Assembly: GCF_000710915.1 (NCBI RefSeq)
Contig: NZ_BAUA01000174.1
Coordinates: 62,001 to 126,000, forward strand
Origin: Nocardia brasiliensis IFM 10847
Lineage (GTDB): Bacteria > Actinomycetota > Actinomycetes > Mycobacteriales > Mycobacteriaceae
DNA length: 64,000 bases
Direction of reading: 5' to 3'
Position 1 is the stretch's first letter; the number at the start of each line of letters is the position of its first letter. A model generated the notes under the pieces. The model worked only from the letters and a program-made list of their open reading frames with translations, did not search any database and was not told the origin of the DNA. The translations under genes and the position numbers were made by a program. Positions 44,073-52,686 of the stretch are shown here, piece after piece.

Positions 44073-44125
44073 CCATTTTGCAGCCGCGTCAGCGGCCTTT
44101 TCCTGAAGGTTGAGGGAAGAACGCG

Positions 44126-45559
44126 ATGACAACCATGGCTTCCGCGTTGCACCACGCGACATCGACCGATCCGCGGGATCCGCTGGGTCGGCTGCAGCGC
44201 TTCTTCGATCCCGGCACGCTGCTTCCGCTGCATCCGCGCGACAAGTCCGGCGTGCTCGCCGCGATCGGCGAGGTCGACGGCGTGCGCACCGTGGCCTATT
44301 GCTCCGACGCCACCGTGATGGGTGGCGCGATGGGCGTCGAGGGCTGCAAGCACATCGTCGACGCGATCGACACGGCCATCGACTCCGGCGTCCCGGTCGT
44401 CGGTATCTGGCATTCCGGCGGCGCGCGGCTGGCCGAGGGCGTCGAGGCCCTGCACGCGGTCGGCCTGGTCTTCGAGGCCATGGTGCGCGCCTCCGGCCTG
44501 GTACCGCAGATTTCGGTGGTGGTCGGCTTCGCCGCGGGCGGCGCCGCCTACGGCCCCGCGCTCACCGATATCGTGATCATGGCGCCCGAGGGCCGCATCT
44601 TCGTCACCGGACCCGACGTGGTGCGCAGCGTGACCGGCGAGCAGGTCGACATGGCCACCCTCGGCGGCCCGCAGACGCACGGCAAGAAGTCCGGCGTCAC
44701 CCATATCGTGGCCGACGACGAGGCCGACGCGGTGCATCGCGCGCGGCGGCTGGTGTCGATGTTCGCCGAGCAGGGTGAGTTCGATCTGGTCGCGGCCGCG
44801 CACGGCGACGTCGACCTGAAGGCGATGTTGCCGGAATCGCCCAAGCGCGCCTACGACGTGAAGCCGATCATCCACGAACTGCTCGACAACGTGGACGGCG
44901 AAAGCTCGTTCGAGGAGTTGCAGGCGGGCTACGCGCGCAGCATCGTCACCGGTCTCGGCCGGTTGAGCGGGCGCACCGTCGGCGTGCTCGCGAACAACCC
45001 GATCCGCCTCGGCGGCTGCCTCAACTCCGAAAGTGCCGAGAAGGCAGCGCGTTTCGTGCGGCTGTGCAACTCGTTCGGTATTCCGCTCATCGTCGTCACC
45101 GACGTGCCCGGCTATCTGCCCGGCGTCGGTCAGGAGTGGGAAGGCGTGGTGCGCCGCGGCGCCAAGCTGCTGCACGCGTTCGCCGAGGCGCGCGTCCCGC
45201 GCGTCACGCTGGTGACCCGCAAGATCTATGGCGGCGCCTACATCGCGATGAACGCACGCTCGCTGGGCGCGACCGCCGTGTACGCGTGGCCCGGCTCCGA
45301 GGTCGCGGTGATGGGCGCCAAGGCGGCCGTCGGCATCCTGCACAAGAAGGCGCTGGCCGCCGCCCCGGAGGAAGAGCGGGAAGCGCTGCACGAGCGGCTC
45401 ACCGCGGAGCACGAACGCATCGCGGGCGGCGTCGAACGGGCCATCGCGATCGGTGTGGTGGACCAGGTGATCGACCCGGCCAAGACGCGCAGCATCATCG
45501 CTGCCGCGCTGGCCGCAGCGCCGTCGCGGCCCAGCAGGTTGAAGAACATCCCGCTGTAG
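44126..45559 (+). CDS. accD6: Acyl-CoA carboxylase beta (carboxyltransferase) subunit
   Basis: A 477-residue carboxyltransferase: RDPLGRLQRFFDPGTLLPLHP, then the N-domain GIWHSGGARLAEGVEALHAVG, GFAAGGAAYGPALTDIVIM and the C-domain VTDVPGYLPGVGQEW..GVVRRGAKLLHAF, GGAYIAMNARSLGA and PGSEVAVMGAKAAVGIL. AccD6 transfers carboxyl from biotin to acetyl-CoA, making the malonyl-CoA used by FabD. It closes the FAS-II set, as in Rv2247, and ends before a strong terminator. Confidence 0.94.
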   Translation: MTTMASALHHATSTDPRDPLGRLQRFFDPGTLLPLHPRDKSGVLAAIGEVDGVRTVAYCSDATVMGGAMGVEGCKHIVDAIDTAIDSGVPVVGIWHSGGARLAEGVEALHAVGLVFEAMVRASGLVPQISVVVGFAAGGAAYGPALTDIVIMAPEGRIFVTGPDVVRSVTGEQVDMATLGGPQTHGKKSGVTHIVADDEADAVHRARRLVSMFAEQGEFDLVAAAHGDVDLKAMLPESPKRAYDVKPIIHELLDNVDGESSFEELQAGYARSIVTGLGRLSGRTVGVLANNPIRLGGCLNSESAEKAARFVRLCNSFGIPLIVVTDVPGYLPGVGQEWEGVVRRGAKLLHAFAEARVPRVTLVTRKIYGGAYIAMNARSLGATAVYAWPGSEVAVMGAKAAVGILHKKALAAAPEEEREALHERLTAEHERIAGGVERAIAIGVVDQVIDPAKTRSIIAAALAAAPSRPSRLKNIPL

Positions 45560-45566
45560 ACGACCG

Positions 45567-45603
45567 CGCAACTGGGCCCCGGTACATCCGGGGCCCAGTT
45601 GCG
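45567..45603 (+). terminator. Terminator of the FAS-II gene set
   Basis: CGCAACTGGGCCCCGG and CCGGGGCCCAGTTGCG form a perfect 16-bp stem around TACAT, seven bases after the accD6 stop. It is followed by TTGTGGG and lacks a longer T run. Confidence 0.85.
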
Positions 45604-45776
45604 TTGTGGGGGAGCGGGCTTCGCCTCGGTCAGCGCGGAAGCGATCGCCCGCCCGTCCTGGTTCCCGCACCCGTTCTGACTTCCCGCACCCGCTCCGGCA
45701 TGCCACAGGGGTGCGAAGCGTCGGAAGTGGTGCGGGAAGACGGAAGGGGGTCGTGGGCGGTCGGTAGCATCTAAAG

Positions 45777-46268
45777 GTGCGTTATGAGGAGCTTGCCGAC
45801 GTGCCGTGCTCGATCACGCGTCCGCTCGTGATCTTCGGTGACCGCTGGACTCTGCTGATCCTGAAGTTCTCGTTCTCCGGGGTCCGCCGATTCAACGCGT
45901 TCCAGAGTGCGCTCGGTATTTCTCGCAGCCGGTTGCAGGATCGCCTCGATCGGTTGATCGAGCACGAGATCCTGGTGAAGCGCAAGGCCGCGGTCGGCGC
46001 GCACGAGGAATATCGGCTCACGCAGAAGGGCCACGATATCTATCCGATTCTGATGGCTATTCGGGACTGGGGCGACACCTACATGGCCCCGGACGGCCCG
46101 CCGGTGCGTTACGCGCACCGCGAGTGCACCGGTGAGGTGCACGCAAACCTCGAGTGTGACGTGTGCGGCGGCGCGATGACGGCCCGCGACGTGACCCCCG
46201 AACCCGGGCCGGGACTGCTCGGGCCCGAGGTCGACACGGATCAGTCGGTGAACCAGGTCGCCACCTGA
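45777..46268 (+). CDS. HxlR-family transcriptional regulator
   Basis: A 163-residue protein from a GTG at 45777. The HxlR winged helix is clear: CSITRPLVIFGDRWTLLILKFSFSGVRRFNAFQSALGISRSRLQDRLDRLIEHEILVKR, with the Cys at residue 11 that in some members senses electrophiles or disulfide stress. The C-terminus has RECTGEVHANLECDVCGG, four Cys/His that could bind zinc. Its end overlaps the convergent nitroreductase gene by 28 bases, an antisense overlap that may couple them. Confidence 0.88.
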   Translation: MRYEELADVPCSITRPLVIFGDRWTLLILKFSFSGVRRFNAFQSALGISRSRLQDRLDRLIEHEILVKRKAAVGAHEEYRLTQKGHDIYPILMAIRDWGDTYMAPDGPPVRYAHRECTGEVHANLECDVCGGAMTARDVTPEPGPGLLGPEVDTDQSVNQVAT

Positions 46269-46936
46269 TCGATGCTCTCGCGCGCGGTGCGGAATCCGTT
46301 GACCGGGTGCGCGGTGTCGGGATAACCGAACGAGATTCCGGCGACCACCCGGCGGTGCTCGGGTATATCGAAGTACTCCCGGATGAACGGCGCGTACGAG
46401 GCCAGCGCGGCCTGCGGCGCCGCACCGAGCCCGAGGCTCTGCGCGCCGAGCAGGAAGTTGCCGAGGTACAGGCCGCAGTCGACGGCGCCGTAGACACCGA
46501 GATCCGCCTCGGTCGTCACGATCGCGACGTGCGGGGCGTCGAACAGTTCGAAGTTGCGCAGTGTCTGCCGCATTGTCTTCTCGTGCTCGCCTTTTGCGAT
46601 CCCGATGCTGTCGTACAGCTGAAAGCCGCACGCGCGCCTGCGATCCCGGTACACCCCGGCGTACTGCGCGGGAAACGCGAAATCCGGTTCAGGAGTGGCG
46701 GTTCGGACGTGCTCGAGCAGCGCCGCGCGGAAACGGTCGGTGCCCGCGCCCTCGGTCAGCACCACCTGCCACGGCTGGGTGTTGCACCAGGACGCCGTCC
46801 GCTGGGACAGGCGCAGCAGTTGTTCGATGACGGCGCGCGGCACCGGATCGGCCAGGAACTGCCGGCAGGTCCAGCGCTCGTCGAGCAGTCGGGTCAGCGT
46901 GGCGAATTCCTGGGTGTCCACCTCGGCCGTTGTCAT
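46241..46936 (-). CDS. Nitroreductase-family flavoprotein
   Basis: A 231-residue protein with the nitroreductase/FMN opening LLDERWTCRQFLADPVPRAVIEQLLRLSQRTASWCNTQPWQVVL, and the end region LGLGAAPQAALASYAPFIREYFDIPEHRRVVAGISFGYPD. Members reduce nitroaromatics, quinones or enoyl compounds with NAD(P)H. It converges on the HxlR gene, which may sense the same compounds. The spacing to the methyltransferase gene upstream is 118 bases, so it has its own promoter. Confidence 0.9.
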   Translation of the reverse strand: MTTAEVDTQEFATLTRLLDERWTCRQFLADPVPRAVIEQLLRLSQRTASWCNTQPWQVVLTEGAGTDRFRAALLEHVRTATPEPDFAFPAQYAGVYRDRRRACGFQLYDSIGIAKGEHEKTMRQTLRNFELFDAPHVAIVTTEADLGVYGAVDCGLYLGNFLLGAQSLGLGAAPQAALASYAPFIREYFDIPEHRRVVAGISFGYPDTAHPVNGFRTARESIDQVATWFTD

Positions 46937-47054
46937 GCCATCTCCTCATGCAGTCTCATTATGAGACCGAACGTTAGCAGCAGCGGGGCGAACTCGGAAT
47001 GGCCTGCTGCGGGATTACGCCGAATCGAACGCCCGAAAAGGGCAGAATCCACGC

Positions 47055-48827
47055 ATGGCGTCCGAGGCCCGCGGCGCGCGGGATCGCAAACGGCACGGCA
47101 GGCACTACACGCCGCCCGTGCTGGCGCGTTTCCTGGCCGCACGGCTGCTCGCGCACGTGGCGCCGCCGCCCACCGGGGTGCTGCGGGTGCTCGATCCCGC
47201 CTGCGGGGACGGGGAGCTGCTGTTCGCGCTGCGGTCCGAAGCGGCCGAACGACTACCGGGTGCCCGGATCGAGCTGATCGGCTACGACCTCGACCCGGCG
47301 GCGTTGCGAGTGGCGCGGGCACGAGCGGCCGCAGCGGGGATCGCCGTCGACTGGCAGGTGGGCGACTTCTTGACGGTCGCGGCCGAGCTGGCGGCGGGCT
47401 CGTTCGACGCGGTGATCACGAATCCGCCGTACGTGCGGACCCAGCAACTCGGCGGTGCGACCGCCCAGCTGCTGAGCAAGCAGTTCGGATTGCGGGGGCG
47501 GATCGATCTGACGCATCCGTTCGTGGCGACCCTGCCCAGACTGCTGCGTCCCGGCGGCGTGCTCGGATTGCTCAGTGCCAACCGGTTTTTGACGACCAGG
47601 GCCGGCGCGAACATCCGGCGGCTGCTGCTCGCCGAACTGGCGCCGGTCGAACTGTACGACCTCGGCGACACCAAGCTGTTCGAGGCCGCGGTGCTGCCCG
47701 CGATCACCATCGCGACGCGTGGCACGAGTGCTGATACCTGCCGCTATGTGTCGGCGTACGAGGTGGACAGCGGCGGCATCGCCACGGAGACCGGCCTTTT
47801 CGAGGCCATGGTCGGTGAGACCGGTTGTCTGGTCACCCACGAGGGACGGCAGTTCGCGGTGGAGATCGGCACTTTGGTGACCGGGGAATCCGTGGGCAGA
47901 CCGAGGACGAACGGCCACTTGGCGTTTCGGCCAGGGGCACCCGGGACGGACCCGCCCATCGATGCCGAGTCCGCGACGAGACACCGAGCGCCGCCGCATG
48001 CCACGACACCGGATACCGCTTGGCGCATGTCCAATGCGCGCGTGGACGCCTGGCTCGCCGCCATCGACGCCGCGACCTGGCGGACTTTCGGCGAGGTCGC
48101 ACGAATCCGGGTGGGTATCAAGACAACCGCCGATCGGGTGTTCATCTCGGACCGGTGGGCCGAGGCCGAGCCGGTCCCCGAAGCGGAACTGCTGCTGGAC
48201 CTGATCACGCACAACGATCTGGAGCCGTGGCGGATCACCCGGGCCCAGGACACCCGTGTGCTCTACCCCTACGATCTGACGCTGGCTCGCCGCACGCCGA
48301 TCGATCTGGACGAATATCCCTGTGCCGCTGAATATCTACGTAACCACAAGGACATACTCACCGCGCGCCGCTACGTCGGCGCGACCGGCCGGGAGTGGTT
48401 CGAGATCTGGGTGCCGCAGCGTCCGCAACTGTGGCGGCAGCCGAAGGTGGTCTTCCCGGATATCAGCGACCGCCCGCGTTTCGCCCTCGACCGCTCCGGC
48501 GCGGTGGTCAACGGTGATTGCTACTGGCTGTCCCTACCGGACCTGTCCCGTGATTCCGCCGAGGCCGAGCAGCTCGCGTATCTGCTGATGGGCGTGGCCA
48601 ATTCCGCCCTCGGCCTGCGCTTCTACGACACCGTCTGCGGCAACCGCCTCTACTCCGGTCGCCGTCGCTGGATCACCCAGTACGTCTCGCGCCTACCCCT
48701 CCCGGATCCGGCCTCTCCGCACGCCGCGGCGATCATCACGGTGGCCCGGGACCTCACCGAAGGCCGGTGCGCAGACCCCGCAATACGCGCCGAACTGAAC
48801 GATCGGGTGGCCGCCGCATTCCGCTGA
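47055..48827 (+). CDS. Solitary N6-adenine DNA methyltransferase (M.TaqI-like)
   Basis: A 590-residue protein with HGRHYTPPVLARFLA at the start, the AdoMet motif DPACGDG at residues 47-53, and the catalytic NPPY at 123-126, the order of gamma-type N6-adenine methyltransferases. The C-terminal half has DAWLAAIDAATWRTFGEVARIRVGIKTTADRVFI and GDCYWLSLP, resembling the TaqI-type target-recognition domain. No restriction endonuclege-like domain or neighbouring nuclease gene is visible, so it is an orphan, possibly the methyltransferase half of a BREX- or IIG-like unit or a free-standing epigenetic enzyme. Confidence 0.8.
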   Translation: MASEARGARDRKRHGRHYTPPVLARFLAARLLAHVAPPPTGVLRVLDPACGDGELLFALRSEAAERLPGARIELIGYDLDPAALRVARARAAAAGIAVDWQVGDFLTVAAELAAGSFDAVITNPPYVRTQQLGGATAQLLSKQFGLRGRIDLTHPFVATLPRLLRPGGVLGLLSANRFLTTRAGANIRRLLLAELAPVELYDLGDTKLFEAAVLPAITIATRGTSADTCRYVSAYEVDSGGIATETGLFEAMVGETGCLVTHEGRQFAVEIGTLVTGESVGRPRTNGHLAFRPGAPGTDPPIDAESATRHRAPPHATTPDTAWRMSNARVDAWLAAIDAATWRTFGEVARIRVGIKTTADRVFISDRWAEAEPVPEAELLLDLITHNDLEPWRITRAQDTRVLYPYDLTLARRTPIDLDEYPCAAEYLRNHKDILTARRYVGATGREWFEIWVPQRPQLWRQPKVVFPDISDRPRFALDRSGAVVNGDCYWLSLPDLSRDSAEAEQLAYLLMGVANSALGLRFYDTVCGNRLYSGRRRWITQYVSRLPLPDPASPHAAAIITVARDLTEGRCADPAIRAELNDRVAAAFR

Positions 48828-48835
48828 CGCGAGGC

Positions 48836-49459
48836 TCAGCGGGGGAGGTGGACGCCCACCATGGGAAGCAGCGTGCGGCGCGCGAACTCGCGGGCGGCGT
48901 CGCGGTCGGCGACGGGGATCAGCCCGTCGGGGGTGAGGGCCAGCGAGAGGGCCAGGCGGGCCATGATCTCGGCGACGAGGTCGGCGTCGAAATCGTGGGT
49001 GCCTTCGGTGTCGCGCAGTTCGCGCAACTTGTCGGCCAGGTAGCCGCGGCCGACGGCGAGGACGGGGCCCGCGTCGGTGGTGAGGCGGGGCAGGATCAGG
49101 TCGGGTTCGGTGCGCAGCAGGCGGCGCAGCAACTCGTTGTTCGCGATCGCGGTGATGAACGCGACGAAGATCTCCACCAGCTGGTCCTCGCTGCCGGAGA
49201 CGGCCCGCACCTGCTTGTCGATCATCTCGACGAAGTGCTGGGCTTCGCGCACGCTCACGGCCTCGACCAGGTCGTTCTTCGATTCGAAGCGGCGGTACAG
49301 GGTGGCGGGGCTGATGCCGGCGCGGCGGGCGATCTCGCCCATGCTGGTCCGTTTGATGCCGAAGTCCAGGAAGGCCGAGAGCGCGCTTTCCAGGAGCTTC
49401 TCGCCGTCGGCGACGGGCTTCTCCAGGATGCGCTGCAGCATGGGCGGGACAGTGGGCAT
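48836..49459 (-). CDS. TetR-family transcriptional regulator
   Basis: A 207-residue protein from the ATG at 49459 (GGAG six bases before); a longer frame to 49534 is possible. The TetR helix-turn-helix is LLESALSAFLDFGIKRTSMGEIARRAGISPATLYRRFESKNDLVEAV. The C-domain is helical and typical of the KstR2/FadR-like group. It converges on the methyltransferase gene (9 bases) and is divergent from the SDR gene, with which it shares a promoter region of about 215 bases. Confidence 0.88.
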   Translation of the reverse strand: MPTVPPMLQRILEKPVADGEKLLESALSAFLDFGIKRTSMGEIARRAGISPATLYRRFESKNDLVEAVSVREAQHFVEMIDKQVRAVSGSEDQLVEIFVAFITAIANNELLRRLLRTEPDLILPRLTTDAGPVLAVGRGYLADKLRELRDTEGTHDFDADLVAEIMARLALSLALTPDGLIPVADRDAAREFARRTLLPMVGVHLPR

Positions 49460-49674
49460 CTGGTCTCCAGTCGATTCGCGCGGACGCCGGGGCGAGCGGA
49501 CGGCATCGCGACGGTGCGGGTGAGGGCCATTCATTATTTCATCGGGCGGTGTCGGCGTGGTCGGGGATGGCCGAACCAGGGGGTGTTCTGTCTTATCGGT
49601 CGCATGTCCAGCTTCGAGTGATTACCCTGTGGATATCCACCTTGGATGCTGGATGGGCCGGAAGAGGTTGCGCC

Positions 49675-50487
49675 GTGGCATATTTCGCGAACCGGGTGGT
49701 GGCGATCACGGGGGCCGGCGCGGGTATCGGCCGCGAATTGGCCCTGGCGCTGGCCGGCGACGGCGCGTTGCTCGCACTGTCGGACAAGTCGGCGCAGGCC
49801 GTCGCCGAGACCGGAAGGCTCTGCGCCGCGCTGCATTCCGAACCGCTGGTGACCACCCTGGACGTCACGGACCGGTCGGCGGTGCTCGCGCACGCGGCGG
49901 CAACGGTCGCGCACTTCGGCCGGGTCGAGGCACTGTTCAACAACGCCGGGATCCTGCACGTCGGCGGCGTCGCCGAATCGCCGTTCCGGGACTTCGAACA
50001 GGTGATGGACGTGGATTTCTGGGGAGTCGTCAACGGCACCAAGGCTTTTCTGCCCTACCTGCAGGCTGCCGAGCGGGCGCACGTGGTGAACATGTCCTCG
50101 GCTTTCGGGCTGGTCGGGGTGGCGCAGCACGGGCCGTACAACGCGGCGAAGTTCGCCGTGCGCGGGTTCACCGACTCGCTGCGGCAGGATATGCGCGCGG
50201 CGGGCGGTGTGGTGCGGGTCACCGGGGTGTATCCCGGCGGCGTGCTCACCTCGATCGCCCGGTCGGCGCGGGTCGCACCGGGGATCGACGCGGCCGCGGT
50301 GGCCCGGCGCTTCGAGGAGCGGGTCGCGCGGACCGGCCCGGCGGCGGCCGCGCGGACGATCCTGCGCGGCGCCGCGCGCGGTGAGGCGAAGGTGCTGGTC
50401 GGACTGGACGCCCTTCTTGTGGATCTGGTCACACGGATCACCGGCTCGTATCACGAACGGGTATTGGACATGGTATTTCGTTCCTGA
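49675..50487 (+). CDS. Short-chain dehydrogenase/reductase
   Basis: A 270-residue SDR from a GTG at 49675 (AGAGG seven bases before). The cofactor motif is TGAGAGIG, then NNAGI, the active-site Ser in NMSSAFG and the Tyr-Lys pair in YNAAK: a complete classical SDR. Some members of this group act in lipid or mycolate-related oxidoreduction, but the substrate is not evident. The divergent TetR regulator probably controls it. Confidence 0.9.
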   Translation: MAYFANRVVAITGAGAGIGRELALALAGDGALLALSDKSAQAVAETGRLCAALHSEPLVTTLDVTDRSAVLAHAAATVAHFGRVEALFNNAGILHVGGVAESPFRDFEQVMDVDFWGVVNGTKAFLPYLQAAERAHVVNMSSAFGLVGVAQHGPYNAAKFAVRGFTDSLRQDMRAAGGVVRVTGVYPGGVLTSIARSARVAPGIDAAAVARRFEERVARTGPAAAARTILRGAARGEAKVLVGLDALLVDLVTRITGSYHERVLDMVFRS

Positions 50488-50589
50488 CCGCGCGCCCCGG
50501 CGCGGGCAGGGACGGATAGACGAAATGGCAACTGGTCGAACATATCTCGTGACGAAGAATAATCGGACGCGATTGATCGGACGCGATTG

Positions 50590-51585
50590 ATGGCGAAATG
50601 GCTTCTGATCGAGTGCTTCTCCGGACCGCCGGGCGCGGTGATCGCCCTCGGGGCCACGCCGAAATCCTTCGTGCCGCTGCGCCACATCCTGCGCAATCCG
50701 CTGTCGCTGGCCGATGCCGAAGCCGCACTGGCGCAGGCGGTCGCGACCTGTGCCGTGGTCGCGCGGGTATCGGCGGACGGCCGGCGTGCCGTGCGCGCCG
50801 AGCCGCTGCTGATCGCGCCGGACCGCGCGCACGCCGTACGGCTGTGGGTGGGGCCCGTGCTGGAACCACTGCCGGAGCGAGAACCTGTGGGCGCGTGGTA
50901 CTTCAACCTGACCACCAATCGATCCGTGCGCAGCAACGATCTGCTCGACCTCTACGGCGTCGCGCCCGAGGACCGCGCGGCGGAGCTGGCGATCGCGGGC
51001 GCGTTCGCGCGGCTGGTGACCAACCGGGACGAGAGCGAGGCGCTGGCGAAGCTGGTGAATTCGGAGCCGGACACCGAGCATCAAGCGGTGTGGACCATCC
51101 GGCGGGACGACAATGCCTTGCGGGCAGGACATTTCGCGTGCCGGATCAATGTCGAGACCGACGCCGCGGGCGAGCGCGCGGTGCTGTTCCGCGGCGTGAC
51201 CCAGGACATCGGCGCGGCCACGGCGGTACCGTCCGCGCCTCCGCCGATGATCCTGGAGTATCAGTTGCTGGAGGCCGCCACAGCGCCGGGGGAGTATCGC
51301 GCGATCGTGAATCTGCGCTCACTGCAACTGATTCGCTGGATCGGGCCGCCGATGCCCGGCATCGCCTGGGCCGACCTGCCGGGGGAGCCCGCGCCGCAGA
51401 TCCACCCGGACGATCTCGCCGCGGCGCGCGAGATGTCGCGGGAGCTGGCGCACCGGCGCGCGGAGGGCACGGTGCGGTTGCGGCGGCTGGACGGAGGTTG
51501 GCAGGCGGTGCGGGTGCGAGGCGCGCTGATGGTGCTGGATCAGCACACCACGGCCGGACTCGCCACGGTCACCGCGGCGTCGTGA
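50590..51585 (+). CDS. GAF/PAS-like protein of the DUF5593 group
   Basis: A 331-residue protein from the ATG at 50590 (TTG at 50587 also possible; no strong ribosome-binding site). It starts AKWLLIECFSGPPGAVIALGATPKSFVPL, then REPVGAWYFNLTTNRSVRSNDLLDLYGVAPEDRAAELAIAGAFARLVTNRDESEALAKLVNSEPDTEHQAVWTIRRDD, a layout I know from nocardial DUF5593/DUF5628 proteins. The middle and end resemble PAS-like sensory folds. No output domain is visible. It follows the SDR by 102 bases; a link is not certain. Confidence 0.75.
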   Translation: MAKWLLIECFSGPPGAVIALGATPKSFVPLRHILRNPLSLADAEAALAQAVATCAVVARVSADGRRAVRAEPLLIAPDRAHAVRLWVGPVLEPLPEREPVGAWYFNLTTNRSVRSNDLLDLYGVAPEDRAAELAIAGAFARLVTNRDESEALAKLVNSEPDTEHQAVWTIRRDDNALRAGHFACRINVETDAAGERAVLFRGVTQDIGAATAVPSAPPPMILEYQLLEAATAPGEYRAIVNLRSLQLIRWIGPPMPGIAWADLPGEPAPQIHPDDLAAAREMSRELAHRRAEGTVRLRRLDGGWQAVRVRGALMVLDQHTTAGLATVTAAS

Positions 51586-51609
51586 CATCGCGGTGACCGT
51601 GGGCCGAGC

Positions 51610-51798
51610 TCATTGGCGGGGTAAGTCCAGTGCCGCCATCTCTTGTTCGATCGCGTTCGCGGCGAAATCGACTCCGCTGGAACGCAGTTCATGAACCCGT
51701 CGCTGTAATGCCTCGACCCCACCCGGTTGGGCGGCGATGTCGGCCACACTGATCCGCCCCATCGGCCGGTGCATACTGGCCTGCACGTACGCAACCAC
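51610..51798 (-). CDS. Small protein of unknown function
   Basis: A 62-residue protein from a GTG at 51798, with a strong AGGAGG ribosome-binding site six bases before, which makes it credible. It reads VVAYVQASMHRPMGRISVADIAAQPGGVEALQRRVHELRSSGVDFAANAIEQEMAALDLPRQ in pieces with no known domain. It converges on the GAF-like gene; about 170 bases upstream separate it from the carbonic anhydrase gene, and there no other gene is seen. Confidence 0.55.
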   Translation of the reverse strand: MVAYVQASMHRPMGRISVADIAAQPGGVEALQRRVHELRSSGVDFAANAIEQEMAALDLPRQ

Positions 51799-51971
51799 CG
51801 TGATACCTCCTGCCTGCACGCTAGCTCACGTTCCCACCCGACCCAGGGTGGGTTCACCACTGCGCTACAAGCCGCACGACAACCGTGTCGGCAGGAGACC
51901 CCGGGTCACCGGGCACGCTGGCAGAATGTTATCAGCGAATCCTACTGGACGCTTGATCAGTGTGCTCTGTC

Positions 51972-52487
51972 TCACACCTCTCTCGCGGTGCGGTGATTGG
52001 CCGTGTTGTGTACGTACACAGCCGCATTCAGTCGAATGCCGTCCTGTTCGGCCGTGCTGAGTTCGCGGCGAACTTTACCGGGCACGCCGGCGACGAGCGA
52101 CCCGGGCGGAATCTGCGCACCCTCCGGAATCAGCGCGTTGGCCGCGATCAGGCTGCCCGCGCCGATCACCGCGCCGTTGAGCACGGTGGCGCCCATGCCG
52201 ACGAGTACGTCGTCGCCGATCGTGCAGCCGTGCAGAATCGCGTTGTGCCCCACCGAAACCCCGGTGCCGACGGTGAGCGGGAAGCCCGGATCGGCATGCA
52301 GCACGCAGCCGTCCTGGATGTTGGTGCGTGCGCCGACGGTGATCTGCTCCAGGTCGCCGCGGATCACCGCTCCGTACCAAATGCTCACCTCGGCCGCGAG
52401 CCGCACCCGCCCGATGACTGTCGCCGTCGGCGCGAGCCACGCGTCCTCGTCGATCTCCGGAACGAACTCACCGATCTGAATCCTCAT
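51972..52487 (-). CDS. Gamma-carbonic anhydrase-family hexapeptide protein
   Basis: A 171-residue left-handed beta-helix protein: WLAPTATVIGRVRLAAEVSIWYGAVIRGDLEQITVGARTNIQDGCVLHADPG, then VGHNAILHGCTIGDDVLVGMGATVLNGAVIGAGSLIAANALIPEGAQIPPGSLVAGVPGKV. Repeated hexapeptides and three His at the positions that bind metal (LHAD, GHN, LHG) are intact. Members hydrate CO2 or act as ferripyochelin-binding-like proteins of unsettled function. The gene starts just outside the palindromic element at 52519. Confidence 0.9.
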   Translation of the reverse strand: MRIQIGEFVPEIDEDAWLAPTATVIGRVRLAAEVSIWYGAVIRGDLEQITVGARTNIQDGCVLHADPGFPLTVGTGVSVGHNAILHGCTIGDDVLVGMGATVLNGAVIGAGSLIAANALIPEGAQIPPGSLVAGVPGKVRRELSTAEQDGIRLNAAVYVHNTANHRTAREV

Positions 52488-52518
52488 GCGCTGAACCTAG
52501 CGTCTCCGCCGCGCACCG

Positions 52519-52686
52519 CTAGGGCCTGGTTCGTAAGTCGCGGCGGCGCCTTCGGGGTCCAGCTCGCCGCCTGGCCGCGTTGTCGTCGTCGCCGATACAA
52601 CCCCGGTGTCGGCTCCTCCTCCGCCTTGCCAGGCGACGAGCTGAACCCCGAATGCATCCACCGTGACTCATGAACTAGGGCCCTAG
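52519..52686. repeat. 168-bp imperfect palindromic element (MITE-like)
   Basis: Both ends read CTAGGGCC when taken outward-in, and the arms stay alignable inward: TTCGGGGTCCAGCTCG..CGCCTGGC on the left versus the reverse complement of the right arm with a few mismatches (23 of 25 in the best block). The centre contains GCCGATACAACCCCGGTGTCGGC-type symmetry. It abuts and even supplies the last bases of the AraC gene's stop codon. No gene is encoded. Confidence 0.7.

Noticed and set aside
42713..45706. Very long antisense open frame over kasA and accD6
   Set aside because: It mirrors real genes in a high-GC shadow frame and shows no domain or ribosome-binding site.
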